From an uncultured Mycoplasmatota bacterium (GTDB taxonomy: Bacteria; Bacillota_I; Bacilli_A; RF39; UBA660), in the NCBI GenBank assembly GCA_947384645.1, contig CANDHX010000021.1, positions 1 to 13,009 of the forward strand: a stretch of 13,009 nucleotides of DNA. The letters are read 5' to 3'. Below, one piece after another: positions 6,991-13,009 of this stretch. Made by a program: the position numbers and the translations under genes. Every line of letters begins with the position of its first letter. Position 1 is the first letter of the stretch. The notes below the pieces were generated by a model. That model was given only the letters and a program-made list of their open reading frames with translations, was not told the origin of the DNA and searched no databases.

Positions 6991-7019
6991 ATTATATCAA
7001 TAGTTCCATATATTGCCAA
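6991..7019 (-). promoter_or_regulatory. Strong SigA-type promoter for the AAA_14/DUF4143 gene
   Basis: On the minus strand TTGGCA (7014-7019), a 17-base spacer and TATAAT (6991-6996) are seen, with TGA just before the -10 making an extended -10. This is the best promoter in the window. Counting 6-8 bases from the -10 puts the start near 6984, right at the ribosome binding site GGAGGGA (6977-6983), so the leader would be only about 16 bases. Confidence 0.8.
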
Positions 7020-7034
7020 TTTTATAAAGTATAA

Positions 7035-7068
7035 TTTACAAAAGTATTGTTTTATAAGATTTTGTAAA
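7035..7068. repeat. Inverted repeat upstream of the ATPase promoter
   Basis: TTTACAAA (7035-7042) and TTTGTAAA (7061-7068) are perfect 8-base inverted arms separated by 18 bases. They lie between the end of the ABC operon and the -35 of the ATPase gene. No U-run follows on the minus strand, so it is not a standard terminator. It could be an operator or a weak hairpin, or chance in A+T-rich DNA. Confidence 0.3.
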
Positions 7069-7101
7069 ATGTATTTGATAAAAATAGTCTTTTAACTGTT
7101 T

Positions 7102-9537
7102 TTAATCTACATCTGTTCTGGATAAAATGGCTGCTGGAGTTTTTGATATAGTATTTCTAATCGGTAGTAATCCTACTAATATGTTTAGAATATAGACTAT
7201 TATTACACTCAACACTACTGTATTTGTGTTTACGACGTATAGTCCTGCGAAGAATGTCGACTTAGAAATCTCGTTTAATATAGCACTCATAAACAGTGAA
7301 CCTGTAAGTCCAGCGATTGTCGTGATAATCAAAATTTCTCCTAAGAACATTTTATAGATATCGATTTTTTTAACGCCTATAGCCCTATAAATGCCTACTT
7401 CTTTTATACGTGATAGGAAGGAAGCTCTTATCATCAAGAAAATTTCGACGAACGATATTACTAATAAAATGCCAGAAATGATAAGGGATTCTATGATGTT
7501 ATCTTTAACTCCTTCAATATATTCATCTTTAGAATTTTGGTAACTATCGACTGCATTTAATCTCATATTTTGAAGTTTATTTATTGCTTCTTCTTTATTT
7601 TCTGCAAAGACGACTAGATTAGATGTCGAGACAATCGTATTGTATTTAATCGTAACGTCGTTAGCGTAAAAGCTTTGATTATCTTTATTAGATTGATAAT
7701 AACCTACGACGACGAGATTTTTTTCGCCTACTTTCATATCTATTTCTTTATTTAAAGGCATCGAAAATTTATTACCTACGGGAACGATGATTTCATAGTT
7801 ATTTTCTGGGGAATGGCCTTCTTTAATAGTTATTGCATCTTTATTTTTTGAATATGCTTCTAAATTATTTGGAAGAAAAGACATATCGTAATTATTCGTA
7901 TCTGGATAATCTGTTTTATGAGTCGCCAATAACTCGTAGAATATTTCTTTAGAAGTGTAAATGCTCGGACTACCCTCATCACTTATTCCGACTATTTTTA
8001 ATTTAGTGCTCCCGACTTTTACTTGTCTATTTATATAGTCTTTATAGCAGCCTATATTAATCATATCGAGTTGGAAATCATTTTTTTTAGCTCTGTCGAT
8101 AGTCATTTTATCGAGGACGATTTCATCTCTATTTTTGGGAGTGCGTCCGAATAACAAATTTTCTTCTTTCAACATCTCGCTCGATGTTAGAGAGCCATCA
8201 ATCGTAATATATGAATCCAATAATTGATAGTAATCGTCTGTAATAAGTTGAAGTCTTATGATACTATCTGACGGTAGGACATAGGAAATTCCGTTTAATT
8301 TTTCGATTTTTTCTACCTCTTCCACTCTATTGCTTTTTGTTTGAATATAGATGTAGTTTTTATTGATTTTTACGAAGTTTTCGTCCCTTATTTTAGTTAT
8401 GCCAAAGATGCTAGAAATCGAATAAGAGATGAACATGGCAGCTACGAAGAATCCTATCAATAGAACTTTTTTCATTACGGTATAACTGGATACTTTTTTA
8501 AATCCCGTTTTGAGCATCGTATATATATTGTAAATAGATGTATATCTCGTGTTAAATTTGGAGTTATCCAATTTTTTTAAATCGAAGCCGTTTTTTTCAT
8601 AGTCTTCTTTAGATATTTTTTTATAGTTATCATCGATAAATTCGATATTTGAGTCTTCATCTACTACTTCTATTTTATATTTGTCATTACTTTTTATATA
8701 GATATTTCCGTTTTTAAAAACTATATCCAAGTTTATCGTATCTTTTGTGTCCTTGTATATGTTTACATTGTTCGTCTTATTCTGTAGGTTATCCGAAACT
8801 TTGAAATCTTTTAAATATATTTTATTATCGATTCTGTAGTCGAGCTCATTTTCGTGAATATTCTCAAACGACTTTTGTACTACTCCGTCTTGCAATTCGA
8901 TTATCCTTGAAGCATAGAAATATGCGAGGTCTTTTTCGTGTGTGACGAGTATAACTAAGCGGTCTTTAGAAATAGCTTTAATTATGTTCATTATTTCTAT
9001 TGTATTTTTCGAGTCCAAGTTCCCAGTAGGCTCATCAGCAATGATTATTTTTGGATTCTTAACCAGTGCTCTAGCTATTCCGACTCTTTGTCTTTGACCA
9101 CCTGATAGGTTAGCAGCTGGCTTATTTCGATAACGATACATGCCTGTAACTTCTAGAATGTAATTTACCCTTTCTTTGATGATTTCTTTATTTTTGATTC
9201 CTATCATTTTTAGGGATAGAGCGATATTATCGTATACTGTAAGGTGATCTAAGAGGTTATAGTCTTGGAATATGTAACCGATGTTTAGAACTCTCAATTC
9301 ATCTTTTTTATTAGAGTCTCTCTTTGGCATTTTTTTGCCGTTTATATAAATAGAGCCAGAGTTAATTTTATCTAATCCGCCTATAGCATTTAATAGAGTC
9401 GTCTTACCACAGCCCGATGGACCCAATAAGGCTACTAAGCCGGTTTCTTCAAATTCTATAGAAGTGTCGTTTATAACGTGTATTTCATTTTTCTTGTTTT
9501 TGTTGAAGTATTTGTTTACTTTATTTAATGTTATCAC
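7102..9537 (-). CDS. ABC exporter subunit, ATPase fused to FtsX/MacB-like permease (second of pair)
   Basis: An 811-residue fusion. Residues 1-220 are an ABC ATPase of the MacB/LolD type: Walker A GPSGCGKT (39-46), Q-loop Q91, signature LSGGQ (144-148), Walker B IIIADE with E169, and switch H200. A linker leads to TM1 (about 357-378), then a roughly 300-residue extracytoplasmic domain, then three helices near 683-704, 732-754 and 773-793. The FtsX-type coupling loop EVGIYRAIGVKKIDI (713-727) follows TM2. The four-helix layout is that of MacB-like mechanotransmission or export systems, not the ten-helix BceB type. The start is GTG, supported by AGAGAGGAAG seven bases upstream within the preceding gene. 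The gap to that gene is 2 bases, so the two half-transporters are probably made together and heterodimerise. The substrate is unknown. No membrane-fusion protein, peptide gene or two-component system is present in the window. Confidence 0.93.
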   Translation of the reverse strand: MITLNKVNKYFNKNKKNEIHVINDTSIEFEETGLVALLGPSGCGKTTLLNAIGGLDKINSGSIYINGKKMPKRDSNKKDELRVLNIGYIFQDYNLLDHLTVYDNIALSLKMIGIKNKEIIKERVNYILEVTGMYRYRNKPAANLSGGQRQRVGIARALVKNPKIIIADEPTGNLDSKNTIEIMNIIKAISKDRLVILVTHEKDLAYFYASRIIELQDGVVQKSFENIHENELDYRIDNKIYLKDFKVSDNLQNKTNNVNIYKDTKDTINLDIVFKNGNIYIKSNDKYKIEVVDEDSNIEFIDDNYKKISKEDYEKNGFDLKKLDNSKFNTRYTSIYNIYTMLKTGFKKVSSYTVMKKVLLIGFFVAAMFISYSISSIFGITKIRDENFVKINKNYIYIQTKSNRVEEVEKIEKLNGISYVLPSDSIIRLQLITDDYYQLLDSYITIDGSLTSSEMLKEENLLFGRTPKNRDEIVLDKMTIDRAKKNDFQLDMINIGCYKDYINRQVKVGSTKLKIVGISDEGSPSIYTSKEIFYELLATHKTDYPDTNNYDMSFLPNNLEAYSKNKDAITIKEGHSPENNYEIIVPVGNKFSMPLNKEIDMKVGEKNLVVVGYYQSNKDNQSFYANDVTIKYNTIVSTSNLVVFAENKEEAINKLQNMRLNAVDSYQNSKDEYIEGVKDNIIESLIISGILLVISFVEIFLMIRASFLSRIKEVGIYRAIGVKKIDIYKMFLGEILIITTIAGLTGSLFMSAILNEISKSTFFAGLYVVNTNTVVLSVIIVYILNILVGLLPIRNTISKTPAAILSRTDVD

Positions 9538-9539
9538 TT

Positions 9540-11744
9540 TTACACTTCCTCTCTATAAGTACTCATCGCTGAAGATTTAAACAACTTATGTGAATATCTA
9601 TTCGATATTAGCAAACTCATAACTATTAAAATAATATATATCATCAAATAATCTTTAAAGGTAAAGAAACTGACCATATCCATTATAAATTTGTTGTGTA
9701 TTGCCCCAGATTTTACAAATAGTGTAAGAGTTGTAAATATAAGATAGGCAAGATGTATGTCTACAAGAAGTTCGATGTTTAGTAAGTCACAAGCAGTCTT
9801 TTTAGTAGCACCTAGTATTCTAATCGTCGAAAAATAGATATTGCGTGATTTTAAAATTATTTTGATAATTACATATGATATGAAGAATAATGAACCTGTA
9901 GCAATACCGAACACTATTAAACGCATCATATTTATTAGTCCTTGAACATCTTGAGAAGGATTAACTAGATTATTTTTTAAAGAATATGTCTCGTATCCTT
10001 CTTTTTGAAGACTAGCAAGCGTTTCATCGCTTTTTTTGATGTCTTTTAGAAAGACGCTTATTTGGTAATTACCTTTGTCATATAAAGTCTTGTAATCTTC
10101 TTCATTTATATATATTTTTCCTATTGTATCTTCTATTTTAACGCCTAGTAATTCTTTTACGTTATCTTTGGTTATGGTGTTTTTAACCAATAATTCGAGG
10201 TTACTTTTATAGTAAATGTTGTCGACATCAAGTTTTAATTTTTTATTTTGGCAAGAGAAATCATTACAATACATGTTTAGTTCGTTAAAAATGTAAGCTG
10301 TACCTTTTTCTACTTTAGAAGACGGTTCTATTCTATATTGTATTCTAGAGTCTTCTTCCGTAAAAGTATCTTTTTCGATTGAGAGTTCTGTGTTACTATA
10401 ATTTTTATTAGTCCCAAGTCTTGCTTTTTCTAGAATGTCATCAGATACATAAAACGTATGTCCATCTCCTTCTCTATATTTAAGCCCAGTTATTTTTATT
10501 CTGTCGATGCTTTCACTTCTATTGTCTAAGATTAAATCGGTTTCTTTATTTATCAATTCTTTATCATAAAATAGGAAGAAATAAGAGTCTTCACTTCCAG
10601 CTAAGACGATTTCGTTTTTATTTTTAGGCATATTACCGGAGTCGACTTTGTCTAATGAAGAAAGAGGTTTTATATCGCCAGCTATATACATGTCGTTATT
10701 TTCTATTGAAACAATCACATCTAATAATGTATCGTTTTTAAAAGTAGATTCTATGTTCTCGATATTTTCTATTTTTTTATAGTCCTCTTCTCTAAAAGGA
10801 GTGGCATCGCTTTTCTTTAAAACTACTCTTTCTATTCGACGGTCTGTGAAGTAATTGTTATATCCAGTTAAACTCGCATCGAATTCTGTCTTTCTTAAGC
10901 TCGAATACTCTGAAAAAACTATGAATGTCAAAAAGAAGTAAATGAAAAATAGCAATAAAAATTTTGTTTTTATGTTGAAGGCGTTTCTAAAGCCTAACAT
11001 AAGCTTGTTTTTTTTCGTTAAATCTTTATAGGCAACTTCTACTGGAAGACACTTTTGGTATGAAGAAATGTGTTTATCTTCTATTATTTTTCCGTCATGC
11101 ATCGATATTTTTCTCGTGGTGTATTCCTCTACTTGTTCATAGTTATGAGTTACTATGACGACGAGTTTATTTTGAGATATCTCCTTTAATAGTTTCATTA
11201 TACTTTTAGCACTTTGAACATCCAAGTTCCCAGTTGGCTCATCTGCCACTATTATCGGTGTATCCTTGGCTAGAGCACGAGCTATAGCAACCCTTTGTTT
11301 TTGACCGCCAGATAGTTTAGATGCTTTCGTGTTTTTGTATTTAGTAAGACCGACTGTCTTTAAGATATCTAGTACTTTTGGTCTTATTTCACTTCGGTTA
11401 TATCCGTTTAAGAGGAGAACTAATTCGACATTTTCAAAGACAGTGTAACTATTTACTAAGTTGAAGTGCTGAAAGATGTTTCCTATATATTTTCTTCTAT
11501 ATTCTTCATAATCGCTTTCCGTATAATGGCTCGTTTCTTCGCCATTTATATACATTTCTCCTTCTTCGTAGGAGTCTAATCCAGATATGACGTTTAAAAG
11601 GGTACTCTTACCACTTCCAGATTCGCCCGTAATCGTGACGAATTCTCCCATATCTAGTTCTAAGTTTATCTTATTAAAACCGCTTGAAATCGTGTTTTTA
11701 TTTCGATAAAATTTTGAGACGTTTTTAAGTTTTATAATGCTCAT
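9540..11744 (-). CDS. ABC exporter subunit, ATPase fused to FtsX/MacB-like permease (first of pair)
   Basis: A 734-residue partner of the following gene with the same plan. The ATPase (1-225) has Walker A GESGSGKS (40-47), Q92, LSGGQ (144-148), Walker B with E169 and H200, so both subunits keep complete ATP sites. TM1 is at about 262-279; an extracytoplasmic region runs to about 602; TM2-TM4 are near 606-628, 657-678 and 697-714. The loop TIRILGATKKTACDL (38-52 residues into the C-terminal permease part) is the FtsX signature. Two Cys (C493, C498) in the extracytoplasmic domain could form a disulfide. Both subunits share a short P-K-N-x-x-E-I-V-L stretch in this domain. The ATG immediately precedes the stop of the TtcA-family gene on the other side (0-base gap), with AAAGGA inside that gene. 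Likely a peptide, lipid or antimicrobial exporter; substrate not determinable. Confidence 0.93.
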   Translation of the reverse strand: MSIIKLKNVSKFYRNKNTISSGFNKINLELDMGEFVTITGESGSGKSTLLNVISGLDSYEEGEMYINGEETSHYTESDYEEYRRKYIGNIFQHFNLVNSYTVFENVELVLLLNGYNRSEIRPKVLDILKTVGLTKYKNTKASKLSGGQKQRVAIARALAKDTPIIVADEPTGNLDVQSAKSIMKLLKEISQNKLVVIVTHNYEQVEEYTTRKISMHDGKIIEDKHISSYQKCLPVEVAYKDLTKKNKLMLGFRNAFNIKTKFLLLFFIYFFLTFIVFSEYSSLRKTEFDASLTGYNNYFTDRRIERVVLKKSDATPFREEDYKKIENIENIESTFKNDTLLDVIVSIENNDMYIAGDIKPLSSLDKVDSGNMPKNKNEIVLAGSEDSYFFLFYDKELINKETDLILDNRSESIDRIKITGLKYREGDGHTFYVSDDILEKARLGTNKNYSNTELSIEKDTFTEEDSRIQYRIEPSSKVEKGTAYIFNELNMYCNDFSCQNKKLKLDVDNIYYKSNLELLVKNTITKDNVKELLGVKIEDTIGKIYINEEDYKTLYDKGNYQISVFLKDIKKSDETLASLQKEGYETYSLKNNLVNPSQDVQGLINMMRLIVFGIATGSLFFISYVIIKIILKSRNIYFSTIRILGATKKTACDLLNIELLVDIHLAYLIFTTLTLFVKSGAIHNKFIMDMVSFFTFKDYLMIYIILIVMSLLISNRYSHKLFKSSAMSTYREEV

Positions 11745-12584
11745 TTATTCGTTTTCCTTTCTTTCGTATAATTCGTTGAAATTTTGTCTTTCTCCTTTAT
11801 AAGTATATCCTAAAATACACTCGAGATTGACATTTTCCATCGCTTTAAATATGTTGTGGTCTATATTAGGGTCTATTTTTCTAAAGTTTTCTATGAGTTG
11901 TTTTACTTCGACTCGTTTGCCTTCGTTTTCTTCATGTTCTTCTTTTCTCTTGGTAAATTCGCAAGCACAATTTATAAATTTTAAGCCGTTGAATTTTGTC
12001 CAATTGATTATGTCTTTTTCTTTTATTAAGTACATTGGGCGGATGAGTTCTAGACCTTTAAAGTTGGAACTTGTAACTTTTGGAACCATAGTTTTGATTT
12101 CTGCACCGTATAGTAAAGATAGAAGTGTCGTTTCAATAACGTCGTCGAAGTGGTGACCTAGAGCAATTTTATTGCATCCTAATTCTGTTGCTTTATCATA
12201 TAGATATCCTCTTCTCATTCTGGCACACATATAACAGGGATTTTCTTTTGCGATTTTATTCGTGACAGCAAAGATATCTGTTTTAAAAATCTCTATATTT
12301 AAGCCCAGTATTTTGGCATTGTTTTTTATTTTATCTAAAGCCCAATCCTCATATCCTGGGTCCATTACTACGTATTTTAAAGAAAAAGGTACATCGCCAT
12401 GGCGGGATAGTTCTTCTAAAAGTTTTGCAAGTAAAAACGAATCTTTACCTCCCGAGATACAAACCATTATTGTATCGTTTTCTTTTATCAGTTCGTAATC
12501 TTTACAAGCTTTTACAAACTTTGCCCATATACTTTTTCGATATGTTTTTATTATGCTTTTTTCTATATCTTTTACGTTACTCAT
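11745..12584 (-). CDS. ttcA: TtcA-family PP-loop tRNA thiolase
   Basis: A 279-residue cytoplasmic PP-loop ATPase. The adenylating motif is SGGKDS (44-49). Cys117 and Cys120 form the CxxC pair (PCYMCARMRRG), and C206/C208 in NCACEF supply the third cysteine expected for the TtcA [4Fe-4S] cluster. GHHFDDVIETTLLSLLYG (143-160) is the second conserved block. In E. coli TtcA makes 2-thiocytidine at tRNA position 32. Firmicute relatives are annotated the same way, but their target base is less well tested, and the related Ctu1/NcsA group thiolates U34. The ATG at 12584 has AGGAGGA 6 bases upstream. It is the first gene of a unit running without gaps into two ABC exporter genes. The family is certain; the exact modified base is inference. 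Confidence 0.88.
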   Translation of the reverse strand: MSNVKDIEKSIIKTYRKSIWAKFVKACKDYELIKENDTIMVCISGGKDSFLLAKLLEELSRHGDVPFSLKYVVMDPGYEDWALDKIKNNAKILGLNIEIFKTDIFAVTNKIAKENPCYMCARMRRGYLYDKATELGCNKIALGHHFDDVIETTLLSLLYGAEIKTMVPKVTSSNFKGLELIRPMYLIKEKDIINWTKFNGLKFINCACEFTKRKEEHEENEGKRVEVKQLIENFRKIDPNIDHNIFKAMENVNLECILGYTYKGERQNFNELYERKENE

Positions 12585-12612
12585 CCAGTCCTCCTAAACA
12601 TAAGATAACAAA

Positions 12613-12641
12613 ATCGTATCACAAAGAAAACATAAATGCAA
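12613..12641 (-). promoter_or_regulatory. Candidate promoter for the ttcA-ABC unit
   Basis: On the minus strand TTGCAT (12636-12641) and TACGAT (12613-12618) are spaced 17 bases, with TGA directly before the -10 (extended -10). Neither box is perfect, but position (about 30 bases before the start codon) and spacing fit. It would drive ttcA and both ABC genes. Confidence 0.5.
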
Positions 12642-12695
12642 CTCGGCAAAAATGCTCATTTTGTTCCATAAAAAAAGAATTTTTTGTAATAAATA

Positions 12696-12723
12696 ATGCC
12701 AAAAATTCAGATATGCCAAAAAT
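12696..12723. repeat. Short direct repeat ATGCCAAAAAT x2
   Basis: Two exact 11-base copies, starts 17 bases apart, lie upstream of the ttcA promoter. The spacing is not a whole number of helical turns. Possible regulator sites, but chance similarity in A+T-rich DNA is plausible. Confidence 0.35.
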
Positions 12724-12919
12724 AATGATAAAAAACAAACAAAAAAAGAAATTTTGACTGGTTCAAAACTTCTTAGTAAGTAGTTAATTAACTATTTTTT
12801 GATATTGGTTTCTCTCATATATTGCATTTAAAAATGGTATGTAATTCTTTTTAAAATTTATATATAATATTATACATATTTTTTAATAATTTTTAAATTC
12901 TTTTCTTTATTAATAAAGT

Positions 12920-13009
12920 TTATGGTTCGATGCCTTCGGCTCTAAAAGGGTCGGCCATAGTACCTGTTCCTATTAAGGTTTTGAAGTAATCTGGAGTTAG
13001 GTTAATAAC
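12920..13009 (-). CDS. C-terminal end of an unrecognised protein, cut by window edge
   Basis: Reading leftwards from the window edge gives 29 codons and a TAA stop (12920-12922); the peptide ends GTGTMADPFRAEGIEP. Its base composition is clearly richer in G+C than the flanking intergenic DNA, as expected for coding sequence. I do not recognise the family from this tail. It is short enough that a chance open frame cannot be excluded. The 335-base gap to ttcA suggests it belongs to a separate transcription unit. Confidence 0.6.
   Translation of the reverse strand, partial: VINLTPDYFKTLIGTGTMADPFRAEGIEP

Larger units (their letters stand above)
12585..12919. other. 335-base A+T-rich intergenic region
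   Basis: I find no credible gene here on either strand. It holds the candidate ttcA promoter and its ribosome binding site at the left end. It also holds two copies of ATGCCAAAAAT (12696-12706 and 12713-12723, 17 bases apart), a 14-base palindrome TAGTTAATTAACTA (12781-12794) followed on the plus strand by a T-run, and a second 14-base palindrome CTTTATTAATAAAG (12905-12918). The latter lies just past the stop of the partial gene. It is not followed by a U-run on the minus strand, so I do not call it a terminator. Confidence 0.6.

Noticed and set aside
342..11744. Apparent enrichment of C-ending codons before codons starting with G (many TCGA and TCGT strings)
   Set aside because: Hand counts over short stretches gave a difference in part of spmA but none in the start of the 811-residue ABC gene, so I do not trust it as a real codon-pair bias.
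7102..11744. BceAB-type bacitracin resistance transporter
   Set aside because: BceB-type permeases have ten membrane segments and a separate ATPase gene; here each protein has about four segments and a fused ATPase.
12425..12757. Plus-strand open frame of 110 codons running from ttcA into the gap
   Set aside because: Most of it is antisense to ttcA and its tail is low-complexity Lys/Asn/Ile from A+T-rich DNA; no ribosome binding site.
12781..12800. Palindrome plus T-run as a plus-strand terminator
   Set aside because: The stem is only five A/T-rich pairs and no plus-strand gene precedes it.

Overview
The window looks like chromosome from a low-GC Gram-positive anaerobe of the clostridial type, possibly Tissierellia / Peptoniphilaceae. 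This is inference from the strong A+T bias, AGGAGG-type ribosome binding sites, TATAAT-type promoters, an RNase J family protein, an alpha2-type glycyl-tRNA synthetase and a dacB-spmA-spmB cluster. Every gene I can support lies on the minus strand, so the window reads right to left.

Right to left, the layout is as follows. (1) The last 29 codons of an unrecognised gene (12920-13009), then a 335-base A+T-rich gap. (2) A tight three-gene unit: a TtcA-family PP-loop tRNA thiolase (11745-12584) followed by two large ABC-ATPase/FtsX-permease fusion proteins (9540-11744 and 7102-9537). The junctions are 0 and 2 bases, so the two ABC proteins are very likely a heterodimeric exporter co-expressed with the tRNA enzyme. 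(3) A monocistronic AAA_14/DUF4143 ATPase (5776-6969) with a near-consensus promoter and a very short predicted leader. (4) dacB-spmA-spmB (5702 down to 3487), the arrangement known from Bacillus subtilis, ending at a probable bidirectional terminator (3384-3418). (5) A short SSB and an exported protein of uncertain function (3302 down to 2088), ending in a strong terminator whose stem overlaps the last codons. (6) An RNase J family gene followed by glyS (1976 down to 1); the glyS ribosome binding site sits on the RNase J stop codon.

The main surprise is the RNase J protein. It keeps the full-length fold but has lost four of the seven usual metal ligands, plus a further conserved His, so it is probably a non-catalytic or regulatory paralogue (J2-like or further decayed). 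Lesser oddities are a KTG-to-KIG change in the D,D-carboxypeptidase, an SSB without the canonical C-terminal tip, and the tRNA-thiolase/ABC-exporter linkage. I see no CRISPR array, tRNA, rRNA, insertion sequence, prophage or clear defence island, and I do not claim a wholly new system.
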